Shown here: positions 35,529 to 44,693 of the stretch, piece after piece
How the letters are laid out: the number at the start of each line of letters is the position of its first letter
Numbering within the stretch: the first letter of the stretch is position 1
Assembly: GCA_013824715.1 (NCBI GenBank)
Contig: PNOH01000002.1
Span: 160,003 to 224,002, forward strand
Source of the DNA: Odoribacter sp.
Lineage (GTDB): Bacteria; Bacteroidota; Bacteroidia; Bacteroidales; Prolixibacteraceae
Length of the DNA stretch: 64,000 nt
Direction of reading: 5' to 3'
Made by a program: the position numbers and the translations under genes
The notes under the pieces: generated by a model
The model's database searches: none
Told to the model about the DNA's origin: nothing
What the model saw: the letters and a program-made list of their open reading frames with translations, nothing else

Positions 35529-37226
35529 ATGAAAAAATCATTTTTTCCAATAAGAATTATACTGATTGGGTTTCTTGTGGTTGCATTCAACCATTCATGT
35601 ACCAATCTTGATGAAGACCTGTTTAGCGAGGTTACTCCTTCCAACTTCTTCAAAACTGAAGAAGAGTTTATTTCTGCTCTGGGGTCGGCCTATACTCAAT
35701 TCGGAAACTGGGCCTCCGGCGATCCTCAGGTGTTACAGGAAATGACTACCGATGAAATGACAGCACCAACCAGAGGACAAGACTGGGACGATGGTGGTAA
35801 CTGGAGACGGCTTCATTTGCATTCATGGACTAAGGAAGATGGTGTAATGAGTGGCGCCTGGAATTTTGGCTTTAGTGGTGTAAATACTGCTAACCGTTTG
35901 ATCTACCAATTCCAAAGCCTGGTTACTTCCGGTCAGGTAAAACAGGAGGTCGCTAATGCGTACATCGCAGAACTTCAGGCTGTAAGAGGTTTCTTTTACT
36001 GGCAGTTGATTGATATGTATGGTAATGTTCCATTGGTTACCGACTTTGCCAAGGCAGAAGCTACACCTCCAACAAAACCAAGGGCTGAGGTTTATAATTT
36101 CATTGTGAAAGACCTTGAAGCTGCTGTTCCGAAATTATCGAAAGCTATTGACGGAACCACTTATGGCCGTATGAATTACTGGGCAGGAAAAACACTTCTT
36201 GCCAAACTTTACCTGAATGCTAAAGTTTATACTGGTACTGCTGAGAATGATAAGGCGATTGCAGCCTGTGATGAAATCATTAATTCAGGAAAATACACAC
36301 TTGAAAGTAATTTCTTCAACAACTTTAATGTCAATAATTCGGGATCAAAAGAATTCATTTTTGCAATACCCTATGACAAAGTATTCTTCCAGGGATTTAA
36401 CCTGGTTATGAGAACCTTGAGTTATTTGAATCAAACGACCTATAACCTTACCGCTCAACCATGGAATGGTTTCTGTTCTTTGGAAGAATTCTACAATTCA
36501 TTCGAAGACGCTGACCTGCGCAAGGGTGAACCTGGAACTCTGGCAGGTCCATCAATTAAAAGAGGTACTTTTTTAGCTGGTTATCAATATTCAAGCGCTG
36601 GAGCACTTTTACTTGATGACGGTGTTGAAGCTGCTAACCCCGGCCGTCAACCTGTACCTTTCCTGGGTGACCCCGATGGTAAAAAACTTAATTTTGGAAG
36701 TATCGGAACTGGCCAGCCCCAGATCAATGAACTTGGTCCTCAGGCTCTACGTCAGGCCGGTGTCAGAATTGGAAAATGGGAATTTGAAATGGGTGGTACT
36801 CCTAATATGAGCAATGATTATGCTGTTTTCCGTTATGCCGATGTGCTTTTGATGAAAGCAGAAGCTTTATGGCGCAAGACAAACAACGCAACTGAACCTT
36901 CCGCATTGGCGCTGGTTAACCAAATCAGGATAAGAGCTGGAGTTTCAGCGCTGAAAACTTTGGATGGTAAACTTAGCTTTGACATGACTGGTCCGGTTGT
37001 TAATGGTGGTGAATTATTCAATGAAATGGGACGTGAGCTTGCATTTGAAAAAAACAAACGCCAGGCAATGATTCGTTGGGGAGTTTTTACCGATGTTACC
37101 AAATGGGTTATTCCTTACAACAACGTTGGCGACGTAGTTAAAACTGATGCTTATCGTGTTCTGTTCCCGATACATAAAGATAAATTAGCTGCTAACCCGA
37201 ATCTTACCCAAAATACCGGATATTAG
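35529..37226 (+). CDS. SusD/RagB-type surface lipoprotein
   Basis: This 565-residue lipoprotein has a signal peptide and lipobox (FLVVAFNHSC) followed by the SusD N-terminal pattern NLDEDLFSEVTPSNFFKTEEEF. The TPR-like SusD core shows NAYIAELQAVRGFFYWQLIDMYGNVPLVT and YGRMNYWAGKTLLAKLYLNA (in parts), and RYADVLLMKAEAL with a closing RELAFEKNKRQAMIRWG. It caps the SusC barrel and binds the glycan at the cell surface. It lies 43 bp after susC in the same transcript. A strong hairpin terminator follows the stop. Confidence 0.93.
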   Translation: MKKSFFPIRIILIGFLVVAFNHSCTNLDEDLFSEVTPSNFFKTEEEFISALGSAYTQFGNWASGDPQVLQEMTTDEMTAPTRGQDWDDGGNWRRLHLHSWTKEDGVMSGAWNFGFSGVNTANRLIYQFQSLVTSGQVKQEVANAYIAELQAVRGFFYWQLIDMYGNVPLVTDFAKAEATPPTKPRAEVYNFIVKDLEAAVPKLSKAIDGTTYGRMNYWAGKTLLAKLYLNAKVYTGTAENDKAIAACDEIINSGKYTLESNFFNNFNVNNSGSKEFIFAIPYDKVFFQGFNLVMRTLSYLNQTTYNLTAQPWNGFCSLEEFYNSFEDADLRKGEPGTLAGPSIKRGTFLAGYQYSSAGALLLDDGVEAANPGRQPVPFLGDPDGKKLNFGSIGTGQPQINELGPQALRQAGVRIGKWEFEMGGTPNMSNDYAVFRYADVLLMKAEALWRKTNNATEPSALALVNQIRIRAGVSALKTLDGKLSFDMTGPVVNGGELFNEMGRELAFEKNKRQAMIRWGVFTDVTKWVIPYNNVGDVVKTDAYRVLFPIHKDKLAANPNLTQNTGY

Positions 37227-37251
37227 TAATATTCTTTGTTAAATATTTAAA

Positions 37252-37291
37252 AGAGAGCAGGCAATTCGTAAATTTGCCTGCTCTCTGATTT
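37252..37291 (+). terminator. Strong intrinsic terminator between the SusD-like and first FG-GAP genes
   Basis: AGAGAGCAGGCAA (37252-37264) pairs with TTGCCTGCTCTCT (37274-37286), a perfect 13-bp stem with a 9-nt loop, followed by GATTTTTA. It lies 25 bp after the susD stop and just before the next gene, so the FG-GAP genes either have their own promoter or depend on read-through. Confidence 0.8.
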
Positions 37292-37307
37292 TTATACCTA
37301 AATCAAG

Positions 37308-40300
37308 TTGTTTGTGGAATCGGTTACAAAGAATACTTATCCAAACCATATCAATCACAGATATGTTGGCACTAATACGCTGAATATACTTATGATTTGT
37401 ATTTCATTGGTATCGTGCAGAACTGACCATTCCGGTTCCAGTCAAAAACCTCTCTTTTCTCCACTCAGCAATAAAAAAACAGGTATTGACTTTGTAAACC
37501 AACTGGAGTATTCTGAACAATTTAACACCTATACTTACAGGAACTTTTATAATGGTGCAGGAGTTGGGATTGGCGATTTCAACAACGATGGTTTGCCCGA
37601 TTTGTATTTTTGCGGGAACATGGTTGAAAACAAGCTCTATTTGAATAAAGGTAATTTTGTTTTTGAAGATATTACCAGTAAAGCAGGAGTTGGCTGCAGT
37701 GGTTCCTGGTCAACGGGTGTTAGTATTGCCGATGTGAATGGCGATGGATGGCTCGACATTTATGTATGCAAATCAGGTAATCCAAATAGTAAAAGTCGTC
37801 GTAACGAATTGTTTATCAACAATGGTGATTTAACCTTTACAGAAAGAGCTGCTGAATATGGCCTTTCGGAGATGGGTTTGTCAAACCATGCGTCTTTCTT
37901 CGACTATGACCGCGATGGGGATCTTGACTGCTATCTTTTAAACAATTCTTTTCAGTCGGTTACTGAATTTGATATCAAGCCTGACCAAAGGATGATCCGT
38001 GATACTTTGGGTGGAAATAAACTGTTCCGAAACGATAACAACCACTTTACAGATGTAAGCAAAGAAGCCGGTATTTATGGAAGTAAGATAGGATTCGGCC
38101 TTGGCGTGAGTGTTGGCGATGTTAACCGCGATGGTTGGCCCGACATTTATGTGTCAAACGATTTCTTTGAACGCGATTATCTGTATATCAACAATAAGAA
38201 TGGCACTTTTTCTGAATCATTGGAAGATCAAATGGGTGAAACAAGTCTTGGGGCTATGGGTGCCGACATTGCAGATATTAATAACGATACCTATCCCGAT
38301 CTGTTTGTAACTGAAATGACCCCGGAAGATAATTCTCGTCGGAAAACCAAGGCCCTGTTTGAGAACTGGGAGAGATATCAGATGAAGGTAAAGAATGGAT
38401 ACCATCACCAGTTTGCACGAAATACACTTCAGCTAAACAATGGTAACGAATCGTTCAGTGAGATTGGCAGATTAAGCGGTGTAAGCACAACCGACTGGAG
38501 CTGGGGGGCGTTGATATTTGATATGGATAACGACGGATGGAAGGATATTTTTGTAGCCAATGGTATTTACAAGGATTTGCTCGACCGCGATTACCTGGAT
38601 ATCTACTCAAATCCTTCACTTATGAGATCAATGATAAAAACCGAAGATAAAGCGATTTTAAAGCTGATTGATATGATTCCTTCGGTAAAAATTTCCAATT
38701 ATGCGTTTCACAATAACACGGATTTAACTTTTACCAACTTATCGGAATCGTGGGGACTTGGCGCCCCTTCCTTTTCAAACGGGGCTGCATACGGCGACCT
38801 CGACAATGATGGGGATATGGATTTGGTTGTGAATAATGTAAATATGCCACCTTTTGTTTACCGAAACGAAACTAACACGAATCCTGAATCAAACTTCCTT
38901 GTAATCAAATTTAAGGGAACTGGGAAAAACACCTCAGCCATTGGCGCCGGAGTTATAGTCTTTACCGAAGGGAAAAGTTTATTTCAGGAGATGATTCCTG
39001 AACGGGGGTTTCAGTCGTCTGTTGATAACAGGCTTCACTTTGGATTGGGAGCCTCAAAACATATTGATTCACTTTCAATTTATTGGCCCGATGGTGGTTA
39101 TTCCGTTTTAAAAGATCTTGCCGCAAATCAATTTTTGACTGTAGATGAAGCCAAAACCATAAAAAAATCTGATCTTCCATCAATTAAAGAGCGCTCAGGT
39201 GTTTTTGAAAAAGTTGAAGGAATAACGGGGGTTAATATTATTCATCGGGAGAATGACTTTGTGGATTTTGATCGCGACAGGTTGATCTTCGAAATGATTT
39301 CAAATGAAGGGCCACACATAGCGGTTGGCGATGTAAACCATGACGGTCTTGACGATTTCTTTATTGGCGGGGCAAAGGATTCACCCGGTGGTTTGTTTGT
39401 TCAGAAAAGAAATGGCCAATTTGAAAGGACAAACCAGAAACTTTTTGATGCTGACCAGATTTCGGAAGATACAGATTGTGCCTTTTTTGATGCCGATCAG
39501 GATGGTGATCTTGATCTGTATGTGGCCAGCGGAGGCAATGAGTTTCCAACAAGTTCATCAGCTTTAAGCGACCGGTTGTACCTCAATAATGGGAAAGGTC
39601 AATTTACTAAGTCTGATCAGATTCTGCCGGGAGGTAAATATGAAAGCACATCGTGTGTTAAACCTGTTGACTTTGACAAAGACAGAGATATTGACCTTTT
39701 TGTTGGTATCCGCCTTCTGCCGTTTAGTTACGGATTGCCGGTTGATGGCTACCTTTTGGAAAATGACGGAAAAGGTAATTTTACCGATGTAACTGACGAA
39801 AAAGCAAGTGGTCTTCGAAAAATTGGAATGATCACTGATATGGCCTGGGCCGATGTTGATAAAGACGGCGATCAGGATATGGTTATTGTTGGCGACTGGA
39901 TGCTGGTTAAAATTTTTGTGAATGAGAACGGATCATTCAGGGACGAATCCGAAAAATATGGCCTGGCAAATACGGAAGGCTGGTGGCATACCATTACTGC
40001 AAAAGATATGAACGGTGATGGATTTGTTGATTTTGTACTTGGCAACCAGGGATTGAATACTTTTTTCCATACTTCTCCTGAAAAACCATTAAGCATGTAT
40101 GTCAATGATTTCGACCTGAACGGGAGCATAGAACAAATGATTAGTGCATATAATGGCGATAAATCTTATCCCGTTCCCATGAAAGACGACCTCGTGAAAC
40201 AACTTCCTTCATTGGCATCAAAATATATCAAATATGACGATTATAAGGACCAGACCATCGAACAAATTTTTCCGCCGGAAATTTTAAGCCGCTCAGTCAT

Positions 40301-40679
40301 CCTTAATGCAAAACTGATGAAAAGTTGTATCCTGATGAATACGGGGAAAAACGCATTCTCGATTTCTCCACTTCCTGTTGAAGCTCAATTCACACCGATA
40401 TACTCCGTATTTGCTGAAGACTTTGACCACGATGGAATTTGTGACCTGGTATTAGGAGGGAATCAATACCGCGCAAAACCAGAAACCGGAATTTATGATG
40501 CATCCTACGGACTCTTTTTAAAAGGAAATGCTGACGGTACCTGGAAATCAGTCCCGAATAAAGAATCAGGACTTTTTACAAAAGGTGAAGTTCGTGACTT
40601 AAAAATCCTTAATATTGATGGTGTTCGAATAGCGGTTGTAGCCCGAAATAATAATTCTTTACAATTCTTTAAATATTGA
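37308..40679 (+). CDS. FG-GAP/VCBS-repeat lipoprotein with ASPIC/UnbV domain, paralogue 1
   Basis: This protein of about 1123 residues has a lipobox-like start (ILMICISLVSC). Beta-propeller-type FG-GAP repeats rich in Ca-binding loops follow (GDFNNDGLPDLYF, DVNGDGWLDIYV, DVNRDGWPDIYV, DMDNDGWKDIFV). An ASPIC/UnbV domain lies at about residues 545-615 (ending SIYWPDGGYSVL), and a second FG-GAP half follows (GDVNHDGLDDFFIGGA, DADQDGDLDLYVASGG). The N-terminus is uncertain. The frame begins at TTG 37308 with GTG 37314 close by, and no ATG in frame gives a full signal peptide. It is closest to paralogue 2, sharing near-identical segments. Surface glycan or protein binding is likely, but no enzymatic role is shown. 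Confidence 0.85.
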   Translation: MFVESVTKNTYPNHINHRYVGTNTLNILMICISLVSCRTDHSGSSQKPLFSPLSNKKTGIDFVNQLEYSEQFNTYTYRNFYNGAGVGIGDFNNDGLPDLYFCGNMVENKLYLNKGNFVFEDITSKAGVGCSGSWSTGVSIADVNGDGWLDIYVCKSGNPNSKSRRNELFINNGDLTFTERAAEYGLSEMGLSNHASFFDYDRDGDLDCYLLNNSFQSVTEFDIKPDQRMIRDTLGGNKLFRNDNNHFTDVSKEAGIYGSKIGFGLGVSVGDVNRDGWPDIYVSNDFFERDYLYINNKNGTFSESLEDQMGETSLGAMGADIADINNDTYPDLFVTEMTPEDNSRRKTKALFENWERYQMKVKNGYHHQFARNTLQLNNGNESFSEIGRLSGVSTTDWSWGALIFDMDNDGWKDIFVANGIYKDLLDRDYLDIYSNPSLMRSMIKTEDKAILKLIDMIPSVKISNYAFHNNTDLTFTNLSESWGLGAPSFSNGAAYGDLDNDGDMDLVVNNVNMPPFVYRNETNTNPESNFLVIKFKGTGKNTSAIGAGVIVFTEGKSLFQEMIPERGFQSSVDNRLHFGLGASKHIDSLSIYWPDGGYSVLKDLAANQFLTVDEAKTIKKSDLPSIKERSGVFEKVEGITGVNIIHRENDFVDFDRDRLIFEMISNEGPHIAVGDVNHDGLDDFFIGGAKDSPGGLFVQKRNGQFERTNQKLFDADQISEDTDCAFFDADQDGDLDLYVASGGNEFPTSSSALSDRLYLNNGKGQFTKSDQILPGGKYESTSCVKPVDFDKDRDIDLFVGIRLLPFSYGLPVDGYLLENDGKGNFTDVTDEKASGLRKIGMITDMAWADVDKDGDQDMVIVGDWMLVKIFVNENGSFRDESEKYGLANTEGWWHTITAKDMNGDGFVDFVLGNQGLNTFFHTSPEKPLSMYVNDFDLNGSIEQMISAYNGDKSYPVPMKDDLVKQLPSLASKYIKYDDYKDQTIEQIFPPEILSRSVILNAKLMKSCILMNTGKNAFSISPLPVEAQFTPIYSVFAEDFDHDGICDLVLGGNQYRAKPETGIYDASYGLFLKGNADGTWKSVPNKESGLFTKGEVRDLKILNIDGVRIAVVARNNNSLQFFKY

Positions 40680-40688
40680 TCTTAACTT

Positions 40689-41318
40689 ATGAATACGAAA
40701 CATTTAAAACTCATTTCTATCTTTCTTATAAGTGCATTTTTAATTTTTGGATGCTCTCAAAAAGCCAAATACGACCGGAAACTTAAACAGGAATTGGCAA
40801 GTGGTTTAAGGAATGACACTTTATTTATGGGAATCTACTTTGGAATGGGACAAAAAGAGTTTTATACCCATTGCTGGAAACTGAACCAAAAAGGGCTCAT
40901 CAAGCAAGGACTTAGAAATACAACAGTAGAGCACATTTTAAAAGACGAATTGAAATATCCGGCTACAATGAATTTCTATCCTGAATTTGCACAAACAAAG
41001 ATTTTCGAAATGCCTGTAAGGTTTGTATATAATGGATGGGCGCCCTGGAACACCAAGCTCAGCGCTGACAGTCTGCAGGTTCAGGTATTAAAATGGTATG
41101 AAAAACAATACGGAAAAGGATTTATGGAGGTGAAGCATCCCAAAAGGGGGATAGCCTATGTGAAACTTGACGGGAACAGGCGGATTTCAATCTTTAAGGA
41201 AAACGAAACCTATGTTTGGGCCATCTATACAGATATGCTTGTTAACAGGAAATTAAAAGATGTTAATCCAAATGCCAGGAATATCCCTGAAAGTGTTTTA
41301 AAAAGCCTCAAGAAATAG
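40689..41318 (+). CDS. Small lipoprotein of unknown function between FG-GAP genes
   Basis: This 209-residue protein has a clear lipoprotein signal (LISIFLISAFLIFGC). The mature part includes GIYFGMGQKEFYTHCWKLNQKGLIKQG, then PVRFVYNGWAPWNTKLSADS and KWYEKQYGKGFMEVKHPKRG, and looks like a single compact alpha/beta domain. I recognise no family. It begins 9 bp after paralogue 1 and ends 1 bp before paralogue 2, so it is co-transcribed with the FG-GAP genes and may be an accessory or assembly factor for them. Confidence 0.75.
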   Translation: MNTKHLKLISIFLISAFLIFGCSQKAKYDRKLKQELASGLRNDTLFMGIYFGMGQKEFYTHCWKLNQKGLIKQGLRNTTVEHILKDELKYPATMNFYPEFAQTKIFEMPVRFVYNGWAPWNTKLSADSLQVQVLKWYEKQYGKGFMEVKHPKRGIAYVKLDGNRRISIFKENETYVWAIYTDMLVNRKLKDVNPNARNIPESVLKSLKK

Positions 41319-41319
41319 T

Positions 41320-44300
41320 ATGATACCTTCAGGAAAATCAATAAATACGCGGATTAAATATTTAGGTCTATTCCTTTCATTATCCATATATTCCTGTATC
41401 AATCAAACTGCTGATAAGACAGGTAAGAATCTCTTTAAGTTATTGCCAGCCTCCGAAACAAATGCTGGTTTTGTCAATCACCTGGATTATGAATTACAAC
41501 TAAAGAACAAATTCAACATTTATACTTTCCGGAATTTCTACAACGGAGGGGGAGTTGCCCTTGGTGATATTAACAATGATGGCCTGATAGATATTTTCAT
41601 GGTATCGAACATGGAAACCAATGTTTTATACCTGAACAAAGGCAATTTAAAATTCGAAGACATATCAAAAAAAGCAGGGATCGAGGGCAATGGATGGTCA
41701 ACCGGCGTGAGTTTCGCTGATGTTAACGGAGATGGGTTCCTTGATATCTACGTGTGCAAATCGGGAAATGTAAGTGGAATCCAAAGCCGGAATGAACTGT
41801 ATATAAATAACGGGGACCTCACTTTTTCGGAAAAAGCGATAGAATATGGAGTTGACGAGCAAGGTAATTCAACGCAAGGTGTGTTTTTCGATTACGATAA
41901 GGATGGCGACCTCGATATGTATCTCCTGAAAAACTTTCCGAAAGCAATCGGCAGCTTTAACCTGAAGGAAAATCAGCGACTCGTCAGAGACCCTCTAGGA
42001 GGGCATAAGCTTTTGAGAAATGATGAAAACAAATTTACCGATGTAAGCGTTCAGGCTGGAATTTACGGCAGCACCATAGCTTTCGGATTGGGAGTAACCG
42101 TTGGAGACATCAATCAGGACGGATGGATGGACATATACGTGTCCAATGATTTCTTCGAAAGGGATTACATCTATATCAATAAGCATGACGGCACGTTTAA
42201 GGAATGCCTGACCGATATGATGCGCTCAACATCAGCGGCTTCGATGGGCGCCGATATGGCTGATATCAATAACGATCATTATCCTGAAATTTTTTCAACC
42301 GATATGGTCCCTGAACACGATGACCGTTTGAAGACAAAAACCACTTTTGACAGTTGGGAAAACTATTTTTCGAATGTCAGAAACGGCTACGACCATCAGT
42401 TCACCCGTAACATGCTTCAGTTAAACAACGCCGATGGAACATTTAGCGAAATTGGAAGAATGGCCGGAGTGAATGCAACAGACTGGTCGTGGGGATCACT
42501 GATCATGGATATGGACAATGATGGCCTGAAAGATATTTTCGTGGCCAATGGGATTTATAAGGATTTGACCGATCAGGATTACATCCAGTTTTTTTCAAAC
42601 CGCGATATGGTCATGTCAATCATGTCGGGCAATAATGTGAATTACCGAAAACTGATTGATGGTATTCCTTCAGTAAAAATATCCAGTTATGCTTTCAGGA
42701 ATACCGGTGATTACAGGTTTCAAAACATGGCAAATAACTGGGGTCTAGGAACACCTGCGCATTCAAACGGGTCAGCCTACGGCGATCTCGACAATGATGG
42801 TGATTTCGACCTTGTAGTAAATAATGTCAATATGCCAATGTTCATTTACCAAAATGAAACCAATAAACTTTTGCCTGAAAACCATTATCTGAAAATTATT
42901 CTGAAAGGCGAAGGAGGAAATACCGAAGCCATTGGGGCAAAAATTACAGTTCGGAACAAGGGAAAGCTTTTTTACCTGGAACAGATGCCAATGAGGGGTT
43001 ATTTATCTACAGTTGATCCGCGGCCCAATTTTGGACTTGGTAACTTAACCATAGTTGATTCTCTCATCATAGACTGGCCTAACGAAAAAAGAACGGTCAT
43101 GACGAGTGTGCCAACTAACCAAATCCTGACTTTCTTTCAAAAAGACGCATCTGAAGCAGCAACAATAGATAATCAACTTTCAACCTCACCGAAGCCATAT
43201 TTTAAAGAGATCAGCGATGAGAACAAGATAAATTTCATCCATGTGGAGAGTGATTTTAACGATTTCGAACGTGAAAAGCTAATCTACCACATGCTGTCAA
43301 CCGAAGGTCCCCGGATGTGCAAAGGGGATGTCAATGCCGACGGGTTGGAAGATATTTTCATTGGCGGAGCCAAAGGACAGCGCGGATCACTTATGGTGCA
43401 GAATAAAGATGGTACGTTTAAAACTATTGAAAAAGAGTTGTTCGAAGCCGATCAAATTTCCGAAGACATGGATTGCGAAATGTTTGATGCAGATAACGAC
43501 GGCGATCTCGATTTGTATGTGGCCAGCGGAGGAAATGAATTTCCGGAAAGCTCATCCGCTTTGAGCGATCGCCTTTATTTCAATAACGGTAAAGGTAATT
43601 TTTCAAAGTCCGATCAGATTTTGCCGGCAGGGATTTATGAGAGTACTTCTTGTGTCAAAGCCACAGATTTTGATCAGGATGGCGTTATGGAACTCTTTGT
43701 AGGCACACGGCTTAAACCTTTCCTTTATGGAGTTCCGGTCAATGGCTACATTCTTGAAAACGATGGAAAGGGAAACTTCAGGAATGTTACCGATCAGGTT
43801 GCCCCTGAATTGAAAAATATTGGGATGATTCGCGATATGCTTTGGGAAGATGTTGATAATGATGGGGATAAAGACATTATTCTGGCAGGAGAATGGATGC
43901 CTTTGAAGATTTTGATCAATGAAAAAGGAATATTCAAGGAAAGGAAAGATGCTTTTGGAATCAAAAATACTGCCGGTTGGTGGAATTGCCTCGCTGCTGC
44001 CGATGTTGATAAAGATGGCGATATTGATTTCATTGCCGGGAATCATGGGTTAAATTCCAGGTTCAAAGCAACGGAAGAAAAACCTGTCAGCATGTATGTC
44101 AATGATTTTGACCTGAACGGAACTGCTGAACAAATCATTTGTGCTTACGATGGCGATGTTTCATTCCCTCTGGCATTAAAGCACGATTTAACAAGGCAAT
44201 TGCCCGGTATGGAAAAAAAATACCCCACGTATGAGATGTATAAGAATCAAAAAATTACCGACCTCTTTTCACCAGAACAGCTCACGAATGCAATTCATCT

Positions 44301-44685
44301 GGATGCTACATTGCTCGAAACTGCACTTTTCATCAACGACGGAACCGGTCATTTTTCAATGAAGAATTTACCATCAGAGGCCCAGTTCTCTCCGGTTTTC
44401 GCTGTCGAAATCACTGATTTTGACGGTGACGGAAATCCGGACATCCTTCTTGGAGGCAACCTATACAATGCAAAACCTGAAGTCGGCCGCTATGACGCAA
44501 GTTACGGAACTTATTTATCGGGAGATGGTCACGGGAATTTCAAATTCATACCTGCAACGAAAACCGGTTTTAGGCTTGAAGGAGAAGTCAGGGATATTGT
44601 GGAAGTAAAAACCTCAACGGGAAAAATTCTGGTAGTAGCACGAAATAATGATAAGACGCAGGTTTTCAAAATTTTAAACCGCTGA
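41320..44685 (+). CDS. FG-GAP/VCBS-repeat lipoprotein with ASPIC/UnbV domain, paralogue 2
   Basis: This 1121-residue lipoprotein (lipobox LSLSIYSC) has the same architecture as paralogue 1: N-terminal FG-GAP repeats (GDINNDGLIDIFM, DVNGDGFLDIYV, DINQDGWMDIYV), an ASPIC/UnbV domain at about residues 540-605 (GAKITVRNKGKLFYLEQ, LIIDWPNEKRTV) and a second FG-GAP set (GDVNADGLEDIFIGGA, DADNDGDLDLYVASGG). The shared block SSALSDRLYxNNGKG...SDQILP...YESTSCVK aligns closely with paralogue 1, pointing to tandem duplication. It follows the small lipoprotein by 1 bp. Its molecular role is unknown. Calcium-dependent surface binding is a reasonable inference. Confidence 0.9.
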   Translation: MIPSGKSINTRIKYLGLFLSLSIYSCINQTADKTGKNLFKLLPASETNAGFVNHLDYELQLKNKFNIYTFRNFYNGGGVALGDINNDGLIDIFMVSNMETNVLYLNKGNLKFEDISKKAGIEGNGWSTGVSFADVNGDGFLDIYVCKSGNVSGIQSRNELYINNGDLTFSEKAIEYGVDEQGNSTQGVFFDYDKDGDLDMYLLKNFPKAIGSFNLKENQRLVRDPLGGHKLLRNDENKFTDVSVQAGIYGSTIAFGLGVTVGDINQDGWMDIYVSNDFFERDYIYINKHDGTFKECLTDMMRSTSAASMGADMADINNDHYPEIFSTDMVPEHDDRLKTKTTFDSWENYFSNVRNGYDHQFTRNMLQLNNADGTFSEIGRMAGVNATDWSWGSLIMDMDNDGLKDIFVANGIYKDLTDQDYIQFFSNRDMVMSIMSGNNVNYRKLIDGIPSVKISSYAFRNTGDYRFQNMANNWGLGTPAHSNGSAYGDLDNDGDFDLVVNNVNMPMFIYQNETNKLLPENHYLKIILKGEGGNTEAIGAKITVRNKGKLFYLEQMPMRGYLSTVDPRPNFGLGNLTIVDSLIIDWPNEKRTVMTSVPTNQILTFFQKDASEAATIDNQLSTSPKPYFKEISDENKINFIHVESDFNDFEREKLIYHMLSTEGPRMCKGDVNADGLEDIFIGGAKGQRGSLMVQNKDGTFKTIEKELFEADQISEDMDCEMFDADNDGDLDLYVASGGNEFPESSSALSDRLYFNNGKGNFSKSDQILPAGIYESTSCVKATDFDQDGVMELFVGTRLKPFLYGVPVNGYILENDGKGNFRNVTDQVAPELKNIGMIRDMLWEDVDNDGDKDIILAGEWMPLKILINEKGIFKERKDAFGIKNTAGWWNCLAAADVDKDGDIDFIAGNHGLNSRFKATEEKPVSMYVNDFDLNGTAEQIICAYDGDVSFPLALKHDLTRQLPGMEKKYPTYEMYKNQKITDLFSPEQLTNAIHLDATLLETALFINDGTGHFSMKNLPSEAQFSPVFAVEITDFDGDGNPDILLGGNLYNAKPEVGRYDASYGTYLSGDGHGNFKFIPATKTGFRLEGEVRDIVEVKTSTGKILVVARNNDKTQVFKILNR

Positions 44686-44693
44686 TATACTAA

